In this document: positions 30,333 to 39,103 of the stretch, piece by piece
Position numbering within the stretch: position 1 is the stretch's first letter
How the letters are laid out: every line of letters starts with the position of its first letter
From: Rhodanobacter thiooxydans
GTDB taxonomy: Bacteria; Pseudomonadota; Gammaproteobacteria; Xanthomonadales; Rhodanobacteraceae
DNA length: 64,000 nucleotides
Assembly (NCBI RefSeq): GCF_021545845.1
Contig: NZ_CP088923.1
Coordinates: 1-64,000, forward strand
Reading direction: 5' to 3'
Position numbers and translations under genes: made by a program
The notes under the pieces: model-generated
Seen by the model: only the letters and a program-made list of their open reading frames with translations
Told to the model about the DNA's origin: nothing
Database searches by the model: none

Positions 30333-30540
30333 TTGGTCCCGGCAAGCGAGAAAGAGCTTGCCGGGGTGGAGGGACCAGGTTCGCATCTGGCCAAAGGCAC
30401 AGACGGTAGGAGACTTCGTCTCGCCCCTCACCACCAGCGCCAATAAGGAATCTATCGGCCTTTGGGACCGACGATTTGTGGCAAGCCAGCGCAGGTGAGT
30501 TCCCGGCAAGCGCCCTGAAAGCTACCCGGGAGAACCCCTC
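30333..30540 (+). ncRNA. IS110 5' non-coding region, candidate bridge RNA
   Basis: IS110-group elements encode a structured bridge RNA in the non-coding end before the recombinase gene. This 208-nt stretch has several stems: CGGCAAGC/GCTTGCCG inside a GGTCC/GGACC closing stem (about 30335-30376), GAGAC-TTC-GTCTC (about 30408-30420), and TTCCCGG/CCGGGAGAA (about 30500-30534). The 12-mer TCCCGGCAAGCG occurs at both 30337-30348 and 30501-30512. The RNA and its exact ends are inference; part of the left side may be host DNA. Confidence 0.35.
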
Positions 30541-31515
30541 ATGGCAATGCATGTTGAAGCTCGATTGATTGGCGCCGATGTGGCCAAGGCGGAGCTGGTG
30601 ATTCGCCAGTCCTGGTCGTCGGATGTGGTGAAGTTGAGCAATGAACGCAAGGCGATCGACCGCTACCTCAAGACGCTGGCCGGCCCCGTGTGCCTGGCGG
30701 TGGAAGCGACCAACGTCTTTCACGTCCTGCTGGTCGAGCGGGCTCACGCGTTGGGGCATTCGATCTACGTGATTGATGGCCTGCGGCTGAAGCGCTACCG
30801 CGAAAGCATCGGCGGACGAGCCAAGACCGATGCGTCGGACGCCGCCTTGCTATTGCGCTACCTCACGCATGAAAAGAGCGATCTGCGGGCGTGGACCCCG
30901 CCGCCAGCGGGCTATGCCACGGTCCAGCGTCTACTGCGCCGTCGCGCCGTGCTGGTTCAGGCACAAACGACCTTGCGTCAGAGCCTGCAATGCCTGCCGG
31001 AGCTAAAGACCTCCACGCGCGCCATGCTGGCCAAGATGGCCCACCTGCAGCACCTCATCGACCAACGCGTGCAGAAGGCACTGCTGCATCAAGGCTGGAA
31101 CGCCGACGCACGACGCTGTGAGGGGATCGAGGGGATCGGCCCCGTCACCGCCGCCGCCCTGACCCTGATCTTCCACCGCGGCGCCTTCAAGAGCGCCGAT
31201 GCCTACATCGCCTTCATCGGCATGGACGTCCGTGTCCGCGAGTCAGGCACCTTCAGCGGACGACGCAAGCTGACCAAGAAAGGGGACCCGGAACTGCGCC
31301 GGTTGCTTTACATGGCCGCCATGACCGCTTGTCGATCGTCCACCTGGAAACCCTTCTACGAGCGTGCCATGGCACGTGGCTTGACCCGCATCCAGGCGCT
31401 GGTCGCGCTCGGACGCAAACTCGCACGTATCGCCTTCGCGCTGCTCAAAAACCAGTCCAACTACCGCGCCAAGGCGCATCAGATGGCTTGACCAACAACA
31501 TAGAATCTCCTACCC
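30380..31515 (+). mobile_element. IS110-family insertion sequence
   Basis: One DEDD recombinase gene with a longer 5' non-coding region and a short 3' tail, as expected for the IS110 group. Ends are approximate: GGTAGGAGA at 30403-30411 and TCTCCTACC at 31506-31514 are mutual reverse complements flanking the gene, but IS110-group elements lack true terminal inverted repeats. The element sits just downstream of a REP, a frequent target of this family. Confidence 0.7.
30541..31491 (+). CDS. IS110-family DEDD transposase/recombinase
   Basis: A 316-residue recombinase. The N-terminal RuvC-like domain shows the acidic residues Asp13 (GADVAK), Glu55 (LAVEATN), Asp97 and Asp100 (KTDASDA). The C-terminal Tnp_20 domain has the EGIEGIGPVTAAAL helix-hairpin-helix and the conserved serine in GTFSGRRK (Ser239). 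All key residues are present and the frame is intact, so the element could be active. A GGGAG ribosome site precedes the ATG. Confidence 0.93.
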   Translation: MAMHVEARLIGADVAKAELVIRQSWSSDVVKLSNERKAIDRYLKTLAGPVCLAVEATNVFHVLLVERAHALGHSIYVIDGLRLKRYRESIGGRAKTDASDAALLLRYLTHEKSDLRAWTPPPAGYATVQRLLRRRAVLVQAQTTLRQSLQCLPELKTSTRAMLAKMAHLQHLIDQRVQKALLHQGWNADARRCEGIEGIGPVTAAALTLIFHRGAFKSADAYIAFIGMDVRVRESGTFSGRRKLTKKGDPELRRLLYMAAMTACRSSTWKPFYERAMARGLTRIQALVALGRKLARIAFALLKNQSNYRAKAHQMA

Positions 31516-31524
31516 GTCGCGCGC

Positions 31525-31764
31525 TTATCGAGCCAGGCGATCGTGCTTCAGCGGGTCTTTGCCCTCGCGCAGCCGCTTCAGGTCGTACTCGGACAGGCTG
31601 TCCCCGCGCGCGTTGCCGGCGATGCGCACCTGCACGAAGGCCAGCGTGGTGGCGAAGACGCCGGCCAGTCCGACCAACAGCCAGAAGCCCCAGGCGCCGG
31701 CGCCCTGGCGGGTGAAGCACAGCGCGAACGCGAATACGGTGGAGGCGAGCAACAGCCAGCGCAT
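31525..31764 (-). CDS. Small two-helix membrane protein
   Basis: A 79-residue hypothetical protein with two hydrophobic segments (about 2-18 and 24-44) followed by a charged cytoplasmic tail with SLSEYDLKRLREGKDPLKHD. The tail resembles short conserved membrane proteins of Xanthomonadaceae. No known function. It lies between the IS element and the divergent radical SAM gene. Start chosen at 31764; a GAGG ribosome site lies about 8 nt upstream. Confidence 0.6.
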   Translation of the reverse strand: MRWLLLASTVFAFALCFTRQGAGAWGFWLLVGLAGVFATTLAFVQVRIAGNARGDSLSEYDLKRLREGKDPLKHDRLAR

Positions 31765-31909
31765 GAGATAGGCCTCGACAGGTCGAAGCGCCACCGGCGG
31801 CGGCGGATGGCCGCATCTTAGCGTCGCCGCGTTGCGCCGGGTGCGCGGCCCGTCACGCCCGCGCCAGGATGTCGCGACGGCTGAGACCCCGTGGCGCGAC
31901 ACTGCGCCG

Positions 31910-33016
31910 ATGGACGAGCTGCCGCCATCGTCATCGCTTCCCACCGTCCGCGTGCACAAGGGTCGCGGCGCCGCCTCCAATCCGGAGGGCCGCTTCGAAT
32001 CGATCCGCCACCACGCCGAGGACGACGGTTGGCAAAGCGCGCTGCTGGATGAAGCTGCCCCGCGCCCGCGCACGGAGGTCACCGAGGAACGCGCGAAGAG
32101 CGTGATCACCCGCAACGACTCGCCCGACATCGCCTTCGAGCAGGCGCTGAATCCGTATCGCGGCTGCGAGCACGGATGTGTTTATTGTTTCGCACGACCC
32201 AGCCACGGCTATCTCAATCTCTCGCCCGGGCTGGACTTCGAAACGAAGATCCGCGCCAAGGGCAACCTCGCCGAAGTGCTGCGCACCGAACTGGCGAAAT
32301 CCGGCTACAGCCCGAAGCCGATCAACATCGGCAGCAACACCGACCCCTACCAGCCGATCGAGAAGAAGTGGCGGCTCACCCGCGCCGCATTGGAAGTGCT
32401 GGCCGAGTGCCGCCACCCCTGCACCCTCGTCACCAAGAACGCGCTGGTGGAACGCGACCTCGACATCCTGGCGGAGATGGCGCGCGCGAACCTCGTGCAG
32501 GTCTTCGTCTCGGTCAACTCGCTGGATAACCAGCTGGCCGCCAAGCTCGAACCGCGCGCCAGCGCGCCGCACCGCCGCCTCAAGACCGTCGCCGCGCTGG
32601 CCGACGCCGGCGTGCCGGTGGGCGTGCTGGTGGCGCCGATCATCCCGGCGCTCAACGACAGGGACATGGAAGCCGTGCTTGAACGCGCCCACGCCGCCGG
32701 CGCTCGCTGCGCCGGCTACACCGTGCTGCGCCTGCCGTGGGAGCTGAAAGCATTGTTCCGCGAATGGCTCGCCCTGCACGCCCCGCAGCGCGCCGAGCAC
32801 GTGATGAGCCTGGTGCAGCAGATGAACGGCGGCCGCGACTACGACTCGGACTTCCGCACCCGCATGCGCGGCCAGGGCGTGTTCGCCGACCTGCTGCGCA
32901 AGCGCTTCGAGCTCGCCTGCCGCAAGCACGGTCTCGGCCGCGCCCGCGAGCTGCAACTTGACACTTCGCGCTTCGTGCCGCCGCGCAAGCCGTCGCCGCA
33001 GGGGGAACTGTTCTGA
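31910..33016 (+). CDS. PA0069-family radical SAM protein
   Basis: A 368-residue radical S-adenosylmethionine protein of the Rv2578c/PA0069 family, distantly related to spore photoproduct lyase. The 4Fe-4S-binding cysteines are Cys86, Cys90 and Cys93 (CEHGCVYC). The N-terminus has the family's KGRGAASNPEGRFE motif, and NIGSNTDPYQPIEK lies in the core. The substrate is unknown. ATG 31910 fits the family; an in-frame TTG at 31832 gives an unconvincing extension. Confidence 0.9.
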   Translation: MDELPPSSSLPTVRVHKGRGAASNPEGRFESIRHHAEDDGWQSALLDEAAPRPRTEVTEERAKSVITRNDSPDIAFEQALNPYRGCEHGCVYCFARPSHGYLNLSPGLDFETKIRAKGNLAEVLRTELAKSGYSPKPINIGSNTDPYQPIEKKWRLTRAALEVLAECRHPCTLVTKNALVERDLDILAEMARANLVQVFVSVNSLDNQLAAKLEPRASAPHRRLKTVAALADAGVPVGVLVAPIIPALNDRDMEAVLERAHAAGARCAGYTVLRLPWELKALFREWLALHAPQRAEHVMSLVQQMNGGRDYDSDFRTRMRGQGVFADLLRKRFELACRKHGLGRARELQLDTSRFVPPRKPSPQGELF

Positions 33017-33056
33017 TCCACGCGATGGACGCCTGGACGTCCATCCGCGGCGGGCT

Positions 33057-34532
33057 TCAGGGCCGGGCAAGGAACGGGTGAGGCAGCTTCCGCAGCCCGT
33101 GCCAGCCCCGCCAACCCAGCCACAGCAAGGCCGCCCCAAACAGCAGCCAGGCCAGCACCAATGGCGGCAGCGTGCTTGCCGCGCTGGCTACCGGGCGGCT
33201 GCCCCAGGCCATCGTCGGCAGCACCAGGCTGAGCAGGGTCAGCGCGAATGCGATCGCCAGCAGCGCGCCGGCGCTCCATATCGACAGCGCGCGTCCGCCG
33301 AGCAGGTTGAGCAGGGCGGCCACGGTGATCGCGGTCGAACCGAGCTGGGTCAGCAGCAGGAATGACAGCATTGCAGCATGGTCGTGCCAGAACACCATGC
33401 CGAGGCCGATCAGCGCCAGCGTCAGCGCATGCAGCAGCAGCGGCAGGCCGAACACGGCGCGCAGTAACTGGCGGCGAAGCTGGCTGCGGTCGCCCAGCCC
33501 GGGCAGCAGGGCCAGCAGCGGGAGTTCGCCGTTCGCCCGCTGCCAGCGCTTGCCCAGCCACAGCAGGCTGAGCGCACTGATCATCGGTCCGGCCAGTGCG
33601 CCGAACATGGCGAGGATGCCGATCAGGCTGCCTTGCAGCAGCTCCACGTTGTTGCGGTCATGCCGGCCGAGATAGCCGAGCAGCAGGATCAGCAGCACGG
33701 GCGTTGCGCCGATCGCCAGGCTGATTCCCAGCTGCCGCACGTAGCTGGGCACGCTTTGCGGCAGGTACCAGCCGCCCAGCGCCACCCGCAAGGCGCGGCG
33801 CGGCCGGGCCGGGCCGGCGCCGTCGAGATCGATGCTGGGCCGCAGCCAGTCCGGCCGCTGGCGCAGCCGCTGTGACGAGCCGATCTGCCCCCAGTAACCC
33901 CAGCTGCCGCTGCGGTATTGCAGCACCATTGGCGAGGTCCAGCCGCCGGGTTGGCCGTCGCTCGTACGCAGCAATCGCTGCCAGCGCCAAGCAATCAGCA
34001 GCAGCAGCATCGGGATCAGCAGCAACAGCGCCCCGACCATGCGCGGGTCGGTGAGCCCGGGCAGCGCGAAGTGGCGCCAGAGCTGGTTCAGCAGCGAGGG
34101 GGTCAGGCCGATCATCACGGCGAGATAGCGTGGCGTCAGCGCGAACAGCAGTCCGCCGGTGCCCGCCACGGCCAGCAGCGCGAACGCCGGCAGCAGCGGC
34201 TGTCCGACCGAGGCCAGCACGGCCAGCGGCAGGGCGAGGCCGAGCGCGCCGTACAGCAACACGCTGGCAGGGATCAGCCGCTGCACGCCGGGCACGCGCA
34301 ACAGCCGGGCGTCGATCCCCAGCAGCAGGCCGAGCGGCAGGAAGAACGTGCACAGGAAGAACAGGCCGACGCCATACAGCATGGTGGCGCCAAGCCAGGC
34401 TCTCGGTCCATCGCCGAACAGGGCGATCGCCAGCGCGCCGCCGCAGCACAGCGCGAAGATCAGCACGGTCATCCAGCGCAGCGAACGGTGTCCCGCGTAC
34501 CAGGGGAGCTGCAACAGACGTACGGGATTCAT
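33057..34532 (-). CDS. ABC transporter permease
   Basis: A 491-residue integral membrane protein with about a dozen hydrophobic segments in two halves, separated by a soluble region (about 195-265). It overlaps the upstream ATPase gene by 4 nt (ATGA), which shows translational coupling. It belongs to the three-gene operon GntR regulator-ATPase-permease. The substrate is unknown; YtrA-type operons of this layout often respond to cell-envelope or antimicrobial stress. Confidence 0.8.
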   Translation of the reverse strand: MNPVRLLQLPWYAGHRSLRWMTVLIFALCCGGALAIALFGDGPRAWLGATMLYGVGLFFLCTFFLPLGLLLGIDARLLRVPGVQRLIPASVLLYGALGLALPLAVLASVGQPLLPAFALLAVAGTGGLLFALTPRYLAVMIGLTPSLLNQLWRHFALPGLTDPRMVGALLLLIPMLLLLIAWRWQRLLRTSDGQPGGWTSPMVLQYRSGSWGYWGQIGSSQRLRQRPDWLRPSIDLDGAGPARPRRALRVALGGWYLPQSVPSYVRQLGISLAIGATPVLLILLLGYLGRHDRNNVELLQGSLIGILAMFGALAGPMISALSLLWLGKRWQRANGELPLLALLPGLGDRSQLRRQLLRAVFGLPLLLHALTLALIGLGMVFWHDHAAMLSFLLLTQLGSTAITVAALLNLLGGRALSIWSAGALLAIAFALTLLSLVLPTMAWGSRPVASAASTLPPLVLAWLLFGAALLWLGWRGWHGLRKLPHPFLARP

Positions 34533-35422
34533 TCGGCGATCTCCACGAACAGATCCTCCAGGCCCAGCGCATCAATGCGGGCACCGGTCAGGTTGGCGGC
34601 TTCCGGCCAGCGGCCGTCGGCATCGCGTTCCACCACCAGGCTGAGGCTGCCATCGTCATGCCGGCGCCGGCTGAGGCTGGCTTGCGGAGCGGCGGCGCTC
34701 ATCCGCGCCGGCAGCCATAGCCGGGCGTAGCGTTCCTTGCTGTCGTCCACGCCGCAGCGGAACAGCAGTTTGCCGCGGTGCAGGAAGGCCACGTCCGAGG
34801 CGGCGCGTTCCAGGTCCGACACGATATGGGTGGAGAACAGCACGGTGGCGCCGGACTCGCCGGCGCGCAGCGCCACTTCGCGCAGCAGTTCACGGCGGGC
34901 GACCGGGTCGAGCGCGGCAGCCGGTTCGTCCAGCACCAGCAGCTCCGGCTGCGAGGCCAGTGCGCGGATCAGGTCCACGCGCTGGCGTTCGCCCGGTGAC
35001 AGCTTGGCCAGCAGCTTGTCGACCGGGATCTGCCAGCGCTCCAGCGTATGCCGCACGAATGCCGCGTCCCAGCGCGGGTAGAAGCGGCCGACGAAATCGA
35101 GCATCTGCCGCGCGCTGAGCCAGGCGAGCGCCTCCGGCTGCTGCGGCACATAGCCGATACGCGCCTTGGTTTCGTCGCCCAGTCGCAGCGCCGGCGCGCC
35201 GAATACGCGCGCCTCACCGGCCTGCGGCTGCAGCAGGCCCAGCATGATGCGGATCAGCGTGGATTTGCCGGCACCGTTGCGGCCGACCAGGCCGAGCACA
35301 CTACCCGGCTGCAACGCAAGGTCGACGCCGTCGAGGGCCTGGCTGCCGCCGTAACTGTGGTGCAGGCCGTGCACGGCCAACGGGACGATGGCGGATTCCG
35401 TTTCGCGAAGCATGGCGTTCAT
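34529..35422 (-). CDS. ABC transporter ATP-binding protein
   Basis: A 297-residue nucleotide-binding subunit. Walker A GRNGAGKS is at 47-54, the signature is LSPGERQRV, Walker B is LLVLDEP, and the switch His is in FSTHIVSD. A C-terminal extension of about 80 residues follows the core. It starts 1 nt after the GntR regulator's stop codon and overlaps the permease by 4 nt. Confidence 0.93.
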   Translation of the reverse strand: MNAMLRETESAIVPLAVHGLHHSYGGSQALDGVDLALQPGSVLGLVGRNGAGKSTLIRIMLGLLQPQAGEARVFGAPALRLGDETKARIGYVPQQPEALAWLSARQMLDFVGRFYPRWDAAFVRHTLERWQIPVDKLLAKLSPGERQRVDLIRALASQPELLVLDEPAAALDPVARRELLREVALRAGESGATVLFSTHIVSDLERAASDVAFLHRGKLLFRCGVDDSKERYARLWLPARMSAAAPQASLSRRRHDDGSLSLVVERDADGRWPEAANLTGARIDALGLEDLFVEIAE

Positions 35423-35423
35423 C

Positions 35424-35807
35424 TCAATCTCCCAGCAGTTTGGTCAGCCGCCGCAGCACCGGCTCGGCTGGCAGTTCGAGTTCATGGGCATGGCGAGCCA
35501 GCGCCTGCAGCTGTGGTTCGAGCAGGGCGAGGCGCTGGTGTTCGGTCTGGCCGGCACGGCGCGTGGCGGCCACGGCCATGCCCTTGCCGCGCAGGCGTTC
35601 GAGCAGACCTTCGCCTTCGGCGATGCCGTAGGCACGCGACACCGTCATCGGGTTGATCACATGGAACGCAGCCACCTCGCGTACCGACGGCAGCAGTTCG
35701 CCGGGCGTCAGCTGACCACCGGCGATCAGCCGGCGCAGCTGCTCGACGATCTGCCGATAGATCGGCTCGCTGGCGGCGGGTTGTATGTTGAGCAATGATG
35801 CATCCAT
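35424..35807 (-). CDS. GntR-family regulator, YtrA type
   Basis: A 127-residue regulator with the winged helix-turn-helix (PIYRQIVEQLRRLIAGG ... LPSVREVAA ... MTVSRAYGIAEGEGLLERLRGKGMAVA) and only a short C-terminal helical tail, as in YtrA members. It heads the ABC-transporter operon and presumably represses it. I chose ATG 35807 because the promoter -10 lies 8 nt upstream, so the upstream in-frame codons would not be transcribed. Confidence 0.9.
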   Translation of the reverse strand: MDASLLNIQPAASEPIYRQIVEQLRRLIAGGQLTPGELLPSVREVAAFHVINPMTVSRAYGIAEGEGLLERLRGKGMAVAATRRAGQTEHQRLALLEPQLQALARHAHELELPAEPVLRRLTKLLGD

Positions 35808-35843
35808 GTGTATCAGTACAGCAATACACATGAATGCTGTCAA
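35805..35843 (-). promoter_or_regulatory. Promoter and operator of the GntR-ABC operon (leaderless)
   Basis: On the minus strand, a perfect -35 TTGACA (35843-35838) and -10 TGTACT (35820-35815) are spaced by 17 nt. The expected start point falls on or next to the ATG at 35807, so the mRNA would be leaderless. A perfect inverted repeat CATGTGTAT (35805-35813) / ATACACATG (35824-35832) covers the -10 and start codon, fitting autorepression. Confidence 0.65.
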
Positions 35844-35899
35844 GCGTGACGGTCGGCGCGGGGCAACACGGCGCGGTCGTGCCGGGGGTCAGCCCGCCG

Positions 35900-37972
35900 T
35901 CATTCCGACGCCGGAAGGTACTTTCCAAACCAGTCCAGTGCGCGCTGCAGCACATCGCGCTGGTGGATGGGGTCGACGAAGTGGTGGCCTTCGTTGGGGT
36001 AGACCACCAGCGAGGTGGGCACGCCCTGCGCGCGCAGCGCGTGCCACATCTCGAACGACTGCGGCGCGGGGCATTCGGCGTCGCGGTCGCCGACCACGAT
36101 CAGCATCGGCGTCCTCACCTGCTTGATGAGGTTGATCGCCGAGCTCTTCGCGTACACCGCCGGGTCGTCGTACACGCTGGCGCCGAAGAACGGCGGCATC
36201 CACTGGTCGATCAGGTTCTGGCCGTAGTAGCTCTGCCAGTTGGCGATGCCGGCGCCGGCCACCACGGCGCGGAAGCGCTGGGTCTGGGTGGGTGCGAACA
36301 TGCTCATGAAGCCGCCGTAGCTCCAGCCGGTAAGGCCGAGCCGGTGGTCATCGACGGGCACCTTCTTCTCCACCGCGTCGACCCCGGCGAGGATGTCGCG
36401 CAGGTCGCCGTAACCGAAGTCCTTGCGGTTCGCCTGCACGTACTGCTCGCCCTGGCCGAAGCTGCCGCGCGGGTTCGGCATGAACACGAAGTAGCCCAGT
36501 GCGGACAGTGGCGCGCCGCCGTAACCGATGCCCGGCCAGCGCGGGATCACCGCGCTCGACGGGCCGCCGTGCACCACCACGATCATCGGGTAGCGCTTCT
36601 TCGCGTCGTAGTTCGCCGGATACAACAGCCAGCCCTGCACGTGGAAACCTTCGTTGTTCCACTCCACCGACTCGGCCTTGCCCCACGATGGCTTGAGCCC
36701 GGCGTTGAACGAGGTCACCGCCGGCGGCGGTGCATCACGCAGCGCGCCGGCATGCACTTCGCTGGCGGTGGCGTACGAGTTCTGCACGAACGCGATGCGC
36801 GTGAGGTCGGCCGACAGCGACATCGCCATCGACGCGCTGCCGTCGCCGATGCTGGCCGGCACGGTGAAATGCACGCGCTGCTGCTCGGCGCGCGTGGCCG
36901 ACACGGCGTAATCGGCCAGCTGGCTCCGGCCGTTGTCGACCTGGCTGACCAGCATCGCCTGCGGTGAAGTCCAGCGCAGCCAGCTCGGCGTGAGCTTGAT
37001 GTCGGGCGTGAGGTCGACCAGCGCGCCGCCGCCAGCCGGCACCGCATAGATGTCGCCGCCGGTGGCGCCCTGGTCGCTCATCAGGCCGCCGATGAAGGCG
37101 ATCCGCGAAGCATCCGGCGACCAGCGCGGCAGCGCGATCTGCAGACCATGCAGCGAGCCGCTGGCGGTGCTGGCCGGATCGACCAGCACGCTGGCGGCGG
37201 CATCGGCCTGCGCGCCCTGTACATAGAGCTTGGCGATCCACCAGTTGTTGTCGCCCGGTGGCGGCGCTGCGGTGTAGGCAATGCGCGAGCCATCCGGCGA
37301 CCAGTCGAACTCGTACGCGTACAGGCTGGCCGGGGTCAGTTCGCGCAGTGCGCCGCTGGCCACGTCGAGGCTGGCCACGCGCTGCACTTCCACGCCGTTC
37401 ACGCCGATCTCGCCGGCCGCCGGCTTGGCCGCGGCCACCGCGTTGGCGCGGCGGGTGGCGCCGGGCACGTAGAGGAAGCCGAGCGACTTGCCGTCGGCCG
37501 TCCACTGCAGCGCATGCGCGTAGCCGGCGAGCTTGGCCAGCGGCCTGGGCGAACCGTTGCCCGCGCTGTCGCCGTGGCCGGCGTCCGCCACGAAGACGGT
37601 GTTCTGCATCGCCTTGGTGCTGGTCAGGTCGACGCTGCAGTTGGAGATGAAGGCGAGGCGCCGCGAATCGGGCGCCCAGGCGATGCCGGATTCGGCGCAT
37701 GCGCCCGGCTTGCTGGCGGCGCTCACGCGGCGCGCGTGGCGACCGTCGGCAGCCGCCACCTCGATCGCCGGCTTGCCTTCGCGCCGGATCACCCACGCCA
37801 GCCGTTGGCCGTCCGGCGAGATCGCCACCGCCTGGATCGCCTGCGCCTTGCCCAGCTCGGCCAGTACCTGCTCGATGCGCGGATCGACCGCGGGCGCAGC
37901 GGCGAAGGCCGGCGATGCCAGCGCGAAGGCCAGCAGCGACAGGGGCGGGATCAGGCGCGCAGGTTTCGGCAT
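35900..37972 (-). CDS. Secreted S9-family prolyl oligopeptidase
   Basis: A 690-residue serine peptidase of the dipeptidyl/acylaminoacyl-peptidase type. It has a Sec signal peptide (ending ASPAFA), an N-terminal beta-propeller (about 30-430) with WD/PD40-like repeats such as QRLAWVI and SRRLAFIS, and a C-terminal alpha/beta hydrolase domain. The nucleophile is the Ser in GWSYGG, the Asp is in VGDRDAECP and the His in NEGHHF. The start at 37972 begins the signal peptide; the frame's upstream part has no signal. Probably a periplasmic peptide-degrading enzyme. Confidence 0.9.
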   Translation of the reverse strand: MPKPARLIPPLSLLAFALASPAFAAAPAVDPRIEQVLAELGKAQAIQAVAISPDGQRLAWVIRREGKPAIEVAAADGRHARRVSAASKPGACAESGIAWAPDSRRLAFISNCSVDLTSTKAMQNTVFVADAGHGDSAGNGSPRPLAKLAGYAHALQWTADGKSLGFLYVPGATRRANAVAAAKPAAGEIGVNGVEVQRVASLDVASGALRELTPASLYAYEFDWSPDGSRIAYTAAPPPGDNNWWIAKLYVQGAQADAAASVLVDPASTASGSLHGLQIALPRWSPDASRIAFIGGLMSDQGATGGDIYAVPAGGGALVDLTPDIKLTPSWLRWTSPQAMLVSQVDNGRSQLADYAVSATRAEQQRVHFTVPASIGDGSASMAMSLSADLTRIAFVQNSYATASEVHAGALRDAPPPAVTSFNAGLKPSWGKAESVEWNNEGFHVQGWLLYPANYDAKKRYPMIVVVHGGPSSAVIPRWPGIGYGGAPLSALGYFVFMPNPRGSFGQGEQYVQANRKDFGYGDLRDILAGVDAVEKKVPVDDHRLGLTGWSYGGFMSMFAPTQTQRFRAVVAGAGIANWQSYYGQNLIDQWMPPFFGASVYDDPAVYAKSSAINLIKQVRTPMLIVVGDRDAECPAPQSFEMWHALRAQGVPTSLVVYPNEGHHFVDPIHQRDVLQRALDWFGKYLPASE

Positions 37973-38056
37973 GGGGGGGTCCGGCGGGGGAACCCCGACG
38001 CTACAACCGCGGCATCGCATGCGCCAAGTGCGACACGACATGGCCCTCGGCGGCGT

Positions 38057-38965
38057 TCAGTGCGTGGCGGCGGCCGCCTGACGCGTCGCCGCCAGCGCGG
38101 CAAGCTTGGCGCGGATCGCGGGAATCGCTGCCAGCGCGGCCTTCTCGCCGGCCAGGATGGCCTGGTTCTTCTGCTCGAAATCGGTGGGGCCGATGCGGGC
38201 GAGGTCGGGGCGGATCACCACGTCGGCGCGCGCGCTTTCCTGCGCGGCCAGCTGCCGGCCCATGATGGTGAGCGACTGGCCGACGATGTTCATCATGCCT
38301 TGCGGGTTGTTGCCGTCGGGCGCGGCGGAGATGTCCACCGCGATCACGAAGTCAGCGCCGAGCTGGCGCGCCGCATCGACCGGAATCGGGCTGACCACGC
38401 CGCCGTCGACGTAGTGCTTGCCGTGGATCTCGACCGGCTCGAACACGCCGGGGATGCTGGACGAGGCGCGCACCGCGCGGCCGGTGTTGCCACGCACGAA
38501 CACCGCGCGCTGGCCGGTTTCCAGCTCGGTGGCGACCGCGGCGAACGGCAGCCTAAGCTGCTCGATCGGCTGCTTGTGCAACAGCTGGTTGACGTAGTCC
38601 TGCAGCGCCTGGCCCTGCACCAGGCCGCCGGAGAACAGCCGCACGTCGCGAATCTTCGCCTCGTCCAGGCCGAACGCGGTCTGCTGCAGCGCGAACGCAT
38701 CCATGCCGCTGGCGTACAGCGCGCCGACCACGCTGCCGGCGCTGGTGCCGGCGACCACGTCCGGATGGATACCGCTGGCTTCCAGCATCTTGATCACGCC
38801 GATGTGCGCAAAGCCCTTGGCCGCGCCGCCACCGAGGGCGAGGCCGATCTTCAGCTTCACCGGTGCGGGTGGTACGACCGGCGGCGGCACGGGTTTCGCC
38901 GCGTGCGTGCAGGCGCTCAGTGCGAGCGTGGCAAGCAGCGGCAGGAGCAGGCGGCGGAAGGGCAT
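38057..38965 (-). CDS. Patatin-like phospholipase, lipoprotein
   Basis: A 302-residue RssA/patatin-family protein. The N-terminus is a lipoprotein signal (LLPLLATLALSAC, lipidation Cys at about 19). The oxyanion motif is GGGAAKG, the nucleophile Ser lies in GTSAGS and the catalytic Asp in VDGGVV. The dyad is complete, so lipid hydrolysis in the envelope is likely. Starts at 38965; the open frame upstream runs into the repeat at 38991. Confidence 0.88.
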   Translation of the reverse strand: MPFRRLLLPLLATLALSACTHAAKPVPPPVVPPAPVKLKIGLALGGGAAKGFAHIGVIKMLEASGIHPDVVAGTSAGSVVGALYASGMDAFALQQTAFGLDEAKIRDVRLFSGGLVQGQALQDYVNQLLHKQPIEQLRLPFAAVATELETGQRAVFVRGNTGRAVRASSSIPGVFEPVEIHGKHYVDGGVVSPIPVDAARQLGADFVIAVDISAAPDGNNPQGMMNIVGQSLTIMGRQLAAQESARADVVIRPDLARIGPTDFEQKNQAILAGEKAALAAIPAIRAKLAALAATRQAAAATH

Positions 38966-38990
38966 GGGTATCGGTGTCGATCTTGGTTGG

Positions 38991-39096
38991 TCTCCTCCCC
39001 CTGCAACGCAGGGGGAGGTCGGGAGGGGGTGCTTTTGACGTTGGGGCGAAGAGCGACCCCACCCCAACCCTCCCCTGCGGCGCAGGGGAGGGAGCA
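38991..39096. repeat. CCCTCCCCTGC double-hairpin repeat, copy 1
   Basis: Two perfect 11-bp hairpins: CCTCCCCCTGC with its complement at 38994-39018, and CCCTCCCCTGC with its complement at 39068-39092, each with a 3-nt loop. The flanking GAGCGACCCCACCCCAAC is shared with copy 2 at about 47098-47115. It lies between the patatin gene and fbp. Confidence 0.8.
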
Positions 39097-39103
39097 GGAA
39101 GCG

